Shown here: positions 5,185 through 11,736 of the stretch, piece by piece
Numbering within the stretch: position 1 is the first letter of the stretch
Layout of the letters: the number at the start of each line of letters is the position of its first letter
DNA from: JBAZFF01 sp041653495
Lineage (GTDB): Bacteria > Patescibacteriota > Minisyncoccia > Minisyncoccales > RBG-13-42-11
NCBI GenBank assembly: GCA_041653495.1
Contig: JBAZFF010000014.1
Span: forward strand, 1 to 11,777
Direction: 5' to 3'
DNA length: 11,777 bases
Notes under the pieces: generated by a model
What the model saw: only the letters and a program-made list of their open reading frames with translations
Database searches by the model: none
Told to the model about the DNA's origin: nothing
Made by a program: the position numbers and the translations under genes

Positions 5185-6119
5185 AAAACCTAAAAACAAT
5201 ATTCATGGGAACCCCAGAATTCGGGGCTGTTATTTTAAGAGGCCTGATAGAAAATGGATTAAGGCCTGATTTTGTGGTAACCGCTCCGGACAAGCCCGTC
5301 GGAAGGGAACAGATCCAAACTCCCCCGCCGGTTAAAACCGTAGCCCAGGAGAACGGCATCTTGGTGCTGCAGCCTGAAAAGCTGAAGGAAATAATCCAGA
5401 AGACAAAAGAATCGGAGCCCGACTTGATAATCGTCGCCGCTTACGGGAAGCTTATCCCAAAAGAAATAATAGACATTCCGAAATACGGGATACTCAATGC
5501 TCATCCTTCCCTGCTCCCCAAATACAGGGGTTCCGCCCCGATACAGTCCGTCATTCTAAACGGAGACGAAACAACCGGGACGACGATAATGCTGATAGGA
5601 GAAAAGCTGGATTCAGGCCCGATATTGTCCCAGAAAGAGATAGAGGTGGAAAGGAGAGAAACTTACAAAACGTTGCACGACAAGCTGTCTGTCTTGAGCA
5701 GGGATCTCTTGATTCTCACTATCCCCGAGTGGATTTCAGGGAAGATAAAAGGGCAAAAGCAGGATGAAGGCAAAGCTACTTACTGTAAGGAAATAAAGAA
5801 AGAAGACGGAGAAATAAACTGGCAGGATTCCGCCTTAAAAATAGACAGGAAAATAAGAGCATTTGACCCCTGGCCGGGAGCTTTCACGTCCTGGAAGGGA
5901 AAAATAATAAAAATATTGAAAGCCAGAGCCTACGTTTCGCCCCAAGGGAAAGGCTATCCGGTGGGGAAAGTATTGATTGTCCCGCAGAATGAAATCGGAA
6001 TCCAATGCGGAAAGGACTACCTTGCGATAGAAGAGCTCCAGCTGGAAGGGAAAACGCCGGTCAAGTCGGAAGACTTCATCCGCGGCCACGAAGACTTTTT
6101 AGAAGCAACGCTGAAATGA
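5181..6119 (+). CDS. fmt: Methionyl-tRNA formyltransferase
   Basis: Fmt transfers a formyl group from 10-formyltetrahydrofolate to Met-tRNA(fMet) for initiation. The 312-residue product has normal length. The N-terminal formyltransferase domain has FMGTPEFG (8-15), AAYGKLIP (86-93), LNAHPSLLPKYRGSAPIQ (105-122) and KLDSGPIL (142-149). The catalytic trio is Asn106, His108 and Asp144. The C-terminal tRNA-binding domain follows from about 205 and includes RAFDPWPGAFT. The ATG overlaps the stop of the gene before (5181-5184), with GGAG about 10 nt upstream. Its TGA overlaps the ATG of the epmA-like gene (6116-6119). Deformylase, the usual partner gene, is not adjacent. Confidence 0.95.
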   Translation: MKNLKTIFMGTPEFGAVILRGLIENGLRPDFVVTAPDKPVGREQIQTPPPVKTVAQENGILVLQPEKLKEIIQKTKESEPDLIIVAAYGKLIPKEIIDIPKYGILNAHPSLLPKYRGSAPIQSVILNGDETTGTTIMLIGEKLDSGPILSQKEIEVERRETYKTLHDKLSVLSRDLLILTIPEWISGKIKGQKQDEGKATYCKEIKKEDGEINWQDSALKIDRKIRAFDPWPGAFTSWKGKIIKILKARAYVSPQGKGYPVGKVLIVPQNEIGIQCGKDYLAIEELQLEGKTPVKSEDFIRGHEDFLEATLK

Positions 6120-7111
6120 AGGAAATAATAAGAATACAGGAAAAAAGGAGCAAGATCAACGAACAAATACGCCTCTTCTTCAAAAAGAGGGGTTTTTTGG
6201 AGGCGCAGACTCCAACCATGGTTAAATGCGCGGGGCAGGAACCCTACCTTTCCCCCATTGAGGTGGAGTTCAAAGACGAGAAAGAAAATGAGCACAGAGG
6301 ATTCCTGATCACTTCCCCGGAATATTCCTTGAAGAAAATGCTTTCAATGGGGTTTGAAAGAATATTCGAGCTGGCCAGGGTCTTCAGGTCCAGAGAAAGC
6401 TTCGGAGGATGCCACAACACCGAATTCACGATGTTAGAGTGGTATCGGGCCAGAGCGGATTACAGGGACATAATGAAAGATGTGGAAGAGCTGGTGTTGT
6501 TCTTGAACAGAAAACTGAACAATTCTGGCGTCTTGAGCTATTGCGGCCGGAAAATAAATCTTAAAACGCCGTGGCCAAGATTGAGCGTGAAAGAAGCTTT
6601 TTTGAAATTTGCAAAGATAAACCTGGACAAGGCCAAGGACGTAAAATCTTTCAGCTCGCAGATAAAAGACAAATCCTACCTGTCTTTAGACTGGAACGAT
6701 ATTTTCTACAGCGTCTTTTTAAACGAGATAGAGCCCAATTTCCCGAAGGACAGGCCCATAATAATCTACGACTATCCCCTGCCCCAGGCCTCTTTGTCAA
6801 AGAGAAAAGGAAAAAGCTTTTATGCTGAAAGGTTTGAGGTGTATTTGGGAGGCATGGAATTAGCCAACGCCTTTTCCGAGCTGACCGATGCAAATGAGCA
6901 GCTGAGAAGGCTGAAAGAAGAGCAGCTGCAGAGAAAGAAGATGGGCAAGGAATTAATCCCTATTGACAAAGACTTCATTTTCTCCTTAAAATTAGGTTTG
7001 CCGAGGTCCGGAGGCATAGCCCTGGGAGTGGAAAGGCTCCAAATGCTCCTGTTGGACATAAGGGATATAAACGACCTCTTGTTATTCCCGGTTAAAAAAT
7101 TATTCAAATAA
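6116..7111 (+). CDS. epmA: EpmA-like elongation factor P lysine ligase (LysRS paralogue)
   Basis: EpmA (PoxA/GenX) is a class II lysyl-tRNA synthetase paralogue that attaches lysine, preferably (R)-beta-lysine, to EF-P rather than tRNA. This 331-residue product has the catalytic core only: it lacks the N-terminal OB anticodon-binding domain of LysRS, as EpmA does. Class II motif 2 is RVFRSRE with TEFTMLEWYRA following, and QASLSKRKG, ERFEVYLGGMELANAFSELTDA and GGIALGVERL match EpmA as I recall it. In the last motif Ala302 occupies the site of E. coli EpmA Ala298, where LysRS has glycine. A longer frame upstream is open but runs through fmt; ATG at 6116 overlaps the fmt stop and begins at the family's natural N-terminus. 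The next gene, 3 nt away, is efp, the expected substrate. Alternative: a truncated LysRS, less likely given Ala302 and context. Confidence 0.85.
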   Translation: MKEIIRIQEKRSKINEQIRLFFKKRGFLEAQTPTMVKCAGQEPYLSPIEVEFKDEKENEHRGFLITSPEYSLKKMLSMGFERIFELARVFRSRESFGGCHNTEFTMLEWYRARADYRDIMKDVEELVLFLNRKLNNSGVLSYCGRKINLKTPWPRLSVKEAFLKFAKINLDKAKDVKSFSSQIKDKSYLSLDWNDIFYSVFLNEIEPNFPKDRPIIIYDYPLPQASLSKRKGKSFYAERFEVYLGGMELANAFSELTDANEQLRRLKEEQLQRKKMGKELIPIDKDFIFSLKLGLPRSGGIALGVERLQMLLLDIRDINDLLLFPVKKLFK

Positions 7112-7114
7112 AAC

Positions 7115-7678
7115 ATGACAAACATATCAAAAATAGAGAAAGGGATGATTTTAAATATAGACTACCAGCTTTGGGCGGTAGTCGGGATTAACTTCGTAAG
7201 CCCGGGAAAGGGCTCTGCTTTTTACAAGATGAAGATAAAGAGCTTGAGAACCGGGAACGTGATAGAGAGGACTTACAAGTCCGGAGAGCAGTTTGAGGAA
7301 GTGGAGCTGGAAAAGAAGGAAGTAAAGTATCTCTACACCCACAGGGACAAGTATTTCTTCTGCGAGGAGAGTAACCCTTCCGCCAGGTTTGAATTGGATA
7401 AGGAAATATTGGGAAGCGCAGTAGGATTTATGAAACCGAATCAGACCGTGGAAGCCGTGAGCCATGACGGAAAAATAATCAGCATTTCCCTTCCCATAAA
7501 GGTGATCTTAAAAGTGACGGAAGCTCCGCCCGGGGCCAAAGGAGACCGGGCCCAATCCGGGACCAAGATGGTAACCCTGGAAACCGGAGCCCAGATAAAC
7601 GCTCCTCTCTTCGTGGAAGAAGGAGACGTAATAGAAATAAATACCGAGACTGGAGAATACGTAAAGAGAGTTGAATAA
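7115..7678 (+). CDS. efp: Elongation factor P
   Basis: EF-P binds between the ribosomal P and E sites and rescues stalling at polyproline. The 187-residue product has the three-domain family layout. Domain I carries the loop FVSPGKGSAF, with Lys32 at the position that is modified in gamma-proteobacteria (E. coli Lys34). Domain II follows, and domain III has the signature PPGAKGDRAQSGTK and ends GDVIEINTETGEYVKRVE. A lysine flanked by glycines at the loop tip fits EpmA-type beta-lysylation, and an epmA-like gene lies 3 nt upstream. It is the last gene of the operon and its stop lies in the stem of a terminator. No Shine-Dalgarno sequence is visible before ATG, so reinitiation after the epmA stop is likely. 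Confidence 0.95.
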   Translation: MTNISKIEKGMILNIDYQLWAVVGINFVSPGKGSAFYKMKIKSLRTGNVIERTYKSGEQFEEVELEKKEVKYLYTHRDKYFFCEESNPSARFELDKEILGSAVGFMKPNQTVEAVSHDGKIISISLPIKVILKVTEAPPGAKGDRAQSGTKMVTLETGAQINAPLFVEEGDVIEINTETGEYVKRVE

Positions 7679-7710
7679 CAGAAAACGGGCCAAAGGTCCG
7701 TTTTCTGTTT
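7677..7710. terminator. Shared terminator of convergent efp and ychF
   Basis: A 12-bp stem AACAGAAAACGG/CCGTTTTCTGTT, extended by a G-T wobble and two GC pairs, closes an AAA loop. The efp stop (7676-7678) and the ychF stop (7709-7711) both overlap the stem ends. Only short T-runs follow on either side, but the AT-rich lower stem can supply the U-tract in both directions. Confidence 0.7.
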
Positions 7711-8776
7711 AAGCCGAATGTTTTATCTCGATTACGTCTCCGTCTTTGACTATGTATTCCTTCCCCTCGGTCCTAATCAGCCCTTTTTCCCTTGCCTGGG
7801 CGAACCCCCCGGCATCCAGCAGATCTTTCCAGTTGACCACTTCCGCTTTGATGAAGTTTTTTTCAAAGTCCGTATGTATAACGCCTCCGGCCTGCGGAGC
7901 TTTAGCTCCGTTCTTTAAAGTCCAAGCCCTTGTTTCATCCGGACCGGTAGTCAGAAAAGTGATAAGCCCCAATATCTCGTAAGATTTCCTGATTAAGACG
8001 TCTAATTCGGAATCTTGGGGAAGGCCCAACTCTTTCCGCTCCTGGGAATTCAAGCCAGCTGCCTCGTTCTCGGTTATCAAATCTATTATCAGAAACGGCC
8101 AGTTTCTCTTTTTGAATTCTTCCACTATTCCCTTGGAAACTTCTTCATCCCTTCCGTTAAGCAAATACAGCCTCGGCTTCATTGTCAGAAACTGGTACTG
8201 GTCTATGATCTTTTTTTCATCCTCGCCAAAAGCCTGTTCAGAAAGAATCTTTCCTTCTTCCAGCAATGACTTCACTTTCTTTAGGGCCTCTGATTCTTTT
8301 ATTGCCTCCTTCTTCCCTCCCCTGACGTCTCCCTGCAGATCCTCCACCCTCTTTGTGGCGGTTTCCAAGTCCTTTAGGGTCAACTCCGTGTCCAAAGTTT
8401 CTTTGTCATCCAGGGGGTCAATCTTATTCTGGGTGTTTATTATATCTTCTTTCAAAAAGGCCCTTAAAACGTAGACTATGGCATCCGTTTCCCTTATATT
8501 CGCCAAGAACTTGTTTCCCAGGCCTTCTCCCTTGTTTGCCCCCTTGACCAGGCCGGCTATATCGTAGAATTCTATTGTCGTATATATTTTCCTTTCGGAT
8601 TTGGTCAGTTCCGCCAGCTTCTCCACCCTTTCGTCCGGAACGGCAACAACCCCCACGTTGGGGTTTATGGTGCAGAAAGGATAATTGGCTATATCCACCT
8701 GCTTTTTCGTAATTGTCTGGAATAGTGTGGATTTGCCCACGTTCGGCAATCCCACTATCCCTATTGATAACGGCAT
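7709..8776 (-). CDS. ychF: Redox-regulated ATPase/GTPase YchF (Obg family, OLA1-type)
   Basis: YchF is a universal ribosome-associated P-loop NTPase that prefers ATP. The 355-residue product shows the G1 loop GLPNVGKST (9-17), YPFCTINPN (32-40), the G3 motif DIAGLVKGA (72-80), NGRD in the place of the degenerate G4 motif, a helical insertion with charged coiled-coil character (about 125-185), and a C-terminal TGS domain with TTGPDETRAWT and APQAGGVIHTDFEKNFI, ending YIVKDGDVIEIKHSA. Length is normal. It lies 38 nt downstream of the radical SAM gene with only a weak AAGG 12 nt before ATG, and may share that transcript. It converges on efp over a common terminator. Confidence 0.95.
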   Translation of the reverse strand: MPLSIGIVGLPNVGKSTLFQTITKKQVDIANYPFCTINPNVGVVAVPDERVEKLAELTKSERKIYTTIEFYDIAGLVKGANKGEGLGNKFLANIRETDAIVYVLRAFLKEDIINTQNKIDPLDDKETLDTELTLKDLETATKRVEDLQGDVRGGKKEAIKESEALKKVKSLLEEGKILSEQAFGEDEKKIIDQYQFLTMKPRLYLLNGRDEEVSKGIVEEFKKRNWPFLIIDLITENEAAGLNSQERKELGLPQDSELDVLIRKSYEILGLITFLTTGPDETRAWTLKNGAKAPQAGGVIHTDFEKNFIKAEVVNWKDLLDAGGFAQAREKGLIRTEGKEYIVKDGDVIEIKHSA

Positions 8777-8814
8777 AATATAAGTACCTTAACAGAAAAC
8801 TGCTTGTTTGGCTA

Positions 8815-9600
8815 TTAAAAAGGATTCTCTTTGGCGAAATCAGGCAGGAATTTGCCGTGGCTTTCCATGTCCTGGACCCATCCTTTGCTGAATCCCAGTT
8901 CTGACATATAGTTGAAAACTTCTTCAAACTCTTTCTTGCTTATATTCCTGTTTATCTCGGGAAATTTGTCAGCCTTATAAACAGGCTCGTACTGGCTTAT
9001 TAGGCTCAAAGATATATCGGGACTTATTTCTTTTATGCGTTCCAGCGCTCTTTTGCTGTTCTCTACATTGTCAGGGAGAATCATGTGCCTTACTATTACA
9101 TTCTCTGGGCCGACCTGCCTTACCATTTCTTTTAAAGCCTCCTTGGCTCTTTCTACGTATTCTTTTGCTCCAGAGTATTTAAAAGCCGCCTCGTTGTCCC
9201 CGTATTTGAAATCCGGCAGATAAATATCCACCAGCCCTTCCAGGCTCTTAAGAATCTTCGTGCTTTCGCAGGCATTGGAGTTCCAGACGACAGGTATTTT
9301 CAGTCCTTCTTTTTTTGCTTCTGCGATCGGCTGCCTTATTCTCTCAGCCCATATGGTCGGAGAGACCAGGTCAATATTCAAAGCGCCTTTGTTCTGCAGG
9401 TCTAACATCATCTTTTTAAACTCCCCTGGGCTGTAATATTTTCCAATGTTTCCCTGCGATATCTGCCAATTCTGGCAGAAAACGCATCTCATATTGCATC
9501 CTGAAAAGAAAACGGCTCCGGCTCCATTCTTACCGACCAAAGGAGGCTCTTCCCCGAAATGAGGGCCGGACCAGGCAATTTTTATTGAATCTGCAGGCAT
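8815..9600 (-). CDS. PflX-like (COG1313) radical SAM protein, short form
   Basis: A 261-residue radical SAM enzyme. The [4Fe-4S] cluster motif is CNMRCVFC (Cys35, Cys39, Cys42), preceded by HFGEEPPLVGKNGAGAVFFSG, a segment I recall as characteristic of COG1313 (PflX, related to pyruvate formate-lyase activating enzymes). Further family features are QNWQISQG, WNSNACES, DIYLPDFKYGD and RHMILPDN. Most COG1313 proteins, from memory, carry an extra cysteine-bearing N-terminal segment (CxLCP type); here the protein starts right at the EEPP region and lacks it. A terminator hairpin lies about 9-40 nt upstream of ATG, so no extension is likely. No glycyl-radical enzyme gene adjoins it, and the substrate is unknown. 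ychF follows after 38 nt. Confidence 0.85.
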   Translation of the reverse strand: MPADSIKIAWSGPHFGEEPPLVGKNGAGAVFFSGCNMRCVFCQNWQISQGNIGKYYSPGEFKKMMLDLQNKGALNIDLVSPTIWAERIRQPIAEAKKEGLKIPVVWNSNACESTKILKSLEGLVDIYLPDFKYGDNEAAFKYSGAKEYVERAKEALKEMVRQVGPENVIVRHMILPDNVENSKRALERIKEISPDISLSLISQYEPVYKADKFPEINRNISKKEFEEVFNYMSELGFSKGWVQDMESHGKFLPDFAKENPF

Positions 9601-9608
9601 TTATAAAC

Positions 9609-9640
9609 AAAAATGGGTTGTTTCTGCAAACGAACCCAAA
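9609..9640 (-). terminator. Rho-independent terminator after the MazG-like gene
   Basis: On the minus strand TGGGTT pairs with AACCCA and, beyond a single bulged base, GTTT pairs with AAAC around a GCAG loop; TTTTTG follows. It begins about 10 nt after the TGA of the MazG-like gene and ends 9 nt before the radical SAM ATG, so that gene needs readthrough or a promoter inside this short gap. Confidence 0.75.
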
Positions 9641-9649
9641 ATTATCAGT

Positions 9650-10336
9650 TCAAGACTTATAAGTCGTAATCTCCTTGAAATCGCAACAGCACGGAGCCTT
9701 GTGGCACACGTGGCAGTTTTCCTTAAACATTTTGGAAAGCTCCTTGGCAATATCTATGTCCAGCGAATTGAACACCCCCATAATGCAGGACAGGAAGTCC
9801 GCAGCCTCCAGCTCTACCCTCTTGAAGGAATCGTCTGAATGGCCTCCTCTGTAAGTGAACAGGGATTCCGCAAGCTCCCCCACCTCCTCGGCCAAATGGA
9901 CTCCGGCGTGCTCCAAGCTCCTGGTCTTTGACGGATATATCTCCTCAAACATCTTTTGAAATGCAAAGAATGATTTGGGGCGCTTTTTCTTATTTACCCT
10001 GACCGCCATTCTCTTTTTTATCTTCTCTGTCTTGCATCGGCAGGGGCATGATCCGCAATAAGAGCATAAATAAGGGAATCTCTTCCAGATTTTATCTTCT
10101 ATGTCTATGTGCAGCTGGTTCATTATAGACATAAACCAGCTCAAAGATATTAAAAGGTTTGATTTGGTCTTCTCCCTGTCCTGTTTCCTTATTCCTTTGA
10201 GTCCTCTCATCGTAAACCTCTGCACGTTCGTCAGCATGTCCCCCAGGCTGAAATACCTGTCATTCGACATGCCATAAACGTAATTTACGAAGTTCTGGTA
10301 GTCCTTTATCGTTGTGTTTGGTTTTACGGAAGCCAT
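9650..10336 (-). CDS. Tandem MazG-like protein with two cysteine clusters
   Basis: The 228-residue product is an internal duplication offset by 117 residues. The C-terminal half (about 123-218) has the MazG/NTP-pyrophosphohydrolase pattern EEVGE (150-154) and ELEAAD (175-180), typical metal ligands, followed by LDIDIAKELSKMF and a cluster CHVCHKAPCCC (208-218). The N-terminal half (about 16-101) repeats LHIDIEDKIWKRF and a cluster CSYCGSCPCRC (91-101). Both clusters share the spacing CxxC-x4-CxC, suggesting one zinc each. In the N-terminal half the acidic ligands are replaced (Asp33, Met34 and Asn37 for Glu150, Glu151 and Glu154; Asn60 and Ile63 for Glu177 and Asp180), so this copy is probably catalytically dead. 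MazG-like enzymes hydrolyse nucleoside triphosphates to monophosphates; the substrate here is unknown. Start: ATG 25 nt after the DUF192 stop, with no Shine-Dalgarno sequence. Confidence 0.75.
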   Translation of the reverse strand: MASVKPNTTIKDYQNFVNYVYGMSNDRYFSLGDMLTNVQRFTMRGLKGIRKQDREKTKSNLLISLSWFMSIMNQLHIDIEDKIWKRFPYLCSYCGSCPCRCKTEKIKKRMAVRVNKKKRPKSFFAFQKMFEEIYPSKTRSLEHAGVHLAEEVGELAESLFTYRGGHSDDSFKRVELEAADFLSCIMGVFNSLDIDIAKELSKMFKENCHVCHKAPCCCDFKEITTYKS

Positions 10337-10345
10337 ATTGAATCT

Positions 10346-10354
10346 ATATTACCA
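10346..10354 (-). promoter_or_regulatory. Possible extended -10 element of the MazG-like gene
   Basis: TGGTAATAT on the minus strand (TGn plus TAATAT, 4 of 6) puts a predicted transcription start about 3 nt before the ATG. It lies in the 25-nt gap after DUF192. The match is modest and the region is AT-rich, so it may be chance. Confidence 0.3.
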
Positions 10355-10361
10355 AATATTA

Positions 10362-10802
10362 CTAGAAAACGAAATCTGCTTCTGCCCCGGCAGTTATATT
10401 CAATTCAGAACACAGCCCCCCGTTTATTTCTAAAACGTATTTTGCAGAGACCTCTGGACTTATGCTGTTGCATTCTTCCTTGCAAGGCTGGACATTCTCT
10501 GCGATATGAACCACTTTCTTGTCTTTGTCCATCCATATTATGTCCAGCGGAATCAGGGTGTTCTTCATCCAGAAAGAGTGCTGTCCTTCCTGTTTGAAGA
10601 TGAAGAGCATTCCTCTGTTTTCCTCCAAAGATTTTCTGTTCATAAGTCCCGTCGTTATTTCTTCCGGGCTCAAGGCTATCTCAACGGAAAAGCAATTGTT
10701 ATTGAAACAAACCTTGGGCGCTTGCTTGTAATAATAAGCCGCCCCAGCCAGGGCTATTAGAATAAGGATTATAATTGCTCCAATAATCATTTTTCTATCC
10801 AT
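10362..10802 (-). CDS. Membrane-anchored DUF192 protein
   Basis: The 146-residue protein has an N-terminal membrane helix or uncleaved signal at about 5-25 (MIIGAIIILILIALAGAAYYY) and then a complete DUF192 domain outside the membrane. Domain motifs are GLMNRKSL (52-59), GMLFIF (64-69), FWMKNTLIPLDIIWMD (77-92), NVQPC (103-107) and AKYVLEINGG (120-129). Cysteines 32/37 and 107/111 could form disulfides if exported. The biochemical role of DUF192 is not established. The gene follows a terminator and ends 25 nt before the MazG-like gene, with which it may be co-transcribed. No Shine-Dalgarno sequence precedes the start, but TAAGAT lies just upstream. Confidence 0.88.
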   Translation of the reverse strand: MDRKMIIGAIIILILIALAGAAYYYKQAPKVCFNNNCFSVEIALSPEEITTGLMNRKSLEENRGMLFIFKQEGQHSFWMKNTLIPLDIIWMDKDKKVVHIAENVQPCKEECNSISPEVSAKYVLEINGGLCSELNITAGAEADFVF

Positions 10803-10811
10803 TATTAGATA

Positions 10812-10817
10812 ATCTTA
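10812..10817 (-). promoter_or_regulatory. Possible -10 box of the DUF192 gene
   Basis: TAAGAT on the minus strand (4 of 6, the same hexamer as in the sigma gene promoter) lies directly after a terminator and predicts a start about 3 nt before the ATG. No convincing -35 box is seen, since that area is inside the terminator hairpin. Confidence 0.3.
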
Positions 10818-10819
10818 AC

Positions 10820-10843
10820 AAAAAATCGCCGGCTTGGCGATTT
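10820..10843 (-). terminator. Rho-independent terminator after the MliC-like gene
   Basis: On the minus strand AAATCGCC pairs perfectly (8 bp) with GGCGATTT around the 5-nt loop AAGCC, and the T-run is TTTTTTG including stem bases. It lies 12 nt after the TAG of the MliC-like gene. Confidence 0.85.
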
Positions 10844-10854
10844 CTTGCTCAAGA

Positions 10855-11691
10855 CTAGATTGCTATTAAAGATTTTCTGATTTTATCAAATTCTCCGATC
10901 AGGGCCTCTTTATCAAATTCTTCAACCGTGCCCTCGGGATAATTGCCGATGTTGGTAGAATGTATCAGATACCTTACGGCTATGCAGGGATTGGTTCCTT
11001 TCAGTGCCCAGACGTATTCGTCATACCTGTTTCCTGCCCCGGCCCCGCTCATTTCCGCATAAGAATACTCTCTGCCCCCTTCTGTTATGTCCTGGGTCTC
11101 CACATCGTCTAAGAAGAGCCCGGCTGTGCATTCCTGGACAGCAGGCACTATTTCCAGAGAAACGCCCGTATCAAAGCTTGATAAGTTTTTTCCGGTTGCA
11201 TAACTGCTCGGAATAGTGAACTTTACTCCGTATATCTCCCTGTTCGGGCCGAGAGATTCGTATTTGTAATAATTATTCATGGTATACCCTTTAGGATATC
11301 TGAGAGAGAATCCGTTCTGCCCGTCAGTATAAGCTTCGGGGAATTCGCTTGGCTCCGTGGCCAGCCTCACGCATCCTATATAAGTCTTATCTGTGTTATT
11401 CTCCAAAACAAGAGCTTCATTGCCTTCATACCAGAACGACACCAAGTCGCCTTTATTGGCATACCTCTTTCCGAAAGAAGTGTCGGCCAAGGGAAGGCTC
11501 AAGACCCTTCCGTCGCTCAGCTCTACTTCGGCCTTATTGTTATAAACGGCAGCCTTTATGGTCTTGCCGTCTTTGCACAAGTAGAAAGCTTCTGATTCCA
11601 AGAGGGAGGTGCTCTCCCTGTCGTTAACGTACCAGAAGGCAGCGGCAATGATGATTGCCAAGAGAACGAAAAAAATAAGAGCTTTTTTCAT
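10855..11691 (-). CDS. Exported protein with an MliC-like lysozyme-inhibitor domain
   Basis: The 278-residue protein has a signal or anchor at about 4-22 (ALIFFVLLAIIIAAAFWYV). Residues 36-108 fit the MliC family (membrane-bound inhibitor of C-type lysozyme): FYLCKDGKTI, ELSDGRVLSLPL, SFGKRYANKG, LVSFWYEGNEALVLEN and TYIGC, with Cys39 and Cys107 as the expected disulfide. The lysine I recall in the W-x-K-G segment of characterised MliC is Glu89 here, so inhibition cannot be assumed. A second region (113-278) starts with GFSLRYPKGY and ends in FDKEALIGEFDKIRKSL; Cys188 and Cys236 may pair. I do not recognise this second part beyond a loose resemblance to exported PsbP-like beta domains. There is no lipobox, so it is probably anchored by the N-terminal helix. 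The start has no Shine-Dalgarno sequence. Confidence 0.75.
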   Translation of the reverse strand: MKKALIFFVLLAIIIAAAFWYVNDRESTSLLESEAFYLCKDGKTIKAAVYNNKAEVELSDGRVLSLPLADTSFGKRYANKGDLVSFWYEGNEALVLENNTDKTYIGCVRLATEPSEFPEAYTDGQNGFSLRYPKGYTMNNYYKYESLGPNREIYGVKFTIPSSYATGKNLSSFDTGVSLEIVPAVQECTAGLFLDDVETQDITEGGREYSYAEMSGAGAGNRYDEYVWALKGTNPCIAVRYLIHSTNIGNYPEGTVEEFDKEALIGEFDKIRKSLIAI

Positions 11692-11709
11692 AGTTTTAAT
11701 TATTAATTG

Positions 11710-11736
11710 TTTATACGCGCGGAATATTTAATTCAA
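11710..11736 (-). promoter_or_regulatory. Possible promoter of the MliC-like gene
   Basis: On the minus strand TATAAA (11710-11715, 5 of 6) and TTGAAT (11731-11736, 4 of 6) are separated by 15 nt, shorter than ideal. The predicted start near 11703 gives a 12-nt leader with no ribosome binding site. Confidence 0.3.

Noticed and set aside
6005..6115. A 37-codon upstream extension of the epmA-like frame
   Set aside because: It overlaps the conserved C-terminal coding of fmt in another frame, its translation is arginine-rich and unlike the family, and the ATG at 6116 gives the natural N-terminus.
6116..7111. Identification as a housekeeping lysyl-tRNA synthetase
   Set aside because: The anticodon-binding domain is absent, the motif GGIALGVERL carries alanine where LysRS has glycine, and efp follows directly.
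8791..8802. AACAGAAAAC, shared with the terminator stem at 7677-7686
   Set aside because: There is no matching opposite arm here, so it is not a second terminator; a 10-nt AT-rich match is weak evidence of a repeat.
8815..9600. Possible EpmB/lysine 2,3-aminomutase partner for the EF-P ligase
   Set aside because: The sequence around the cluster motif (HFGEEPP, FFSGCNMRCVFCQN) is of COG1313 type, and no KamA-type features are seen.
9641..9666. GATAAT with TTACGA 17 nt upstream as a promoter for the radical SAM gene
   Set aside because: A transcript from there would have to pass the terminator at 9609-9640 at once, and the -35 match is only 3 of 6.
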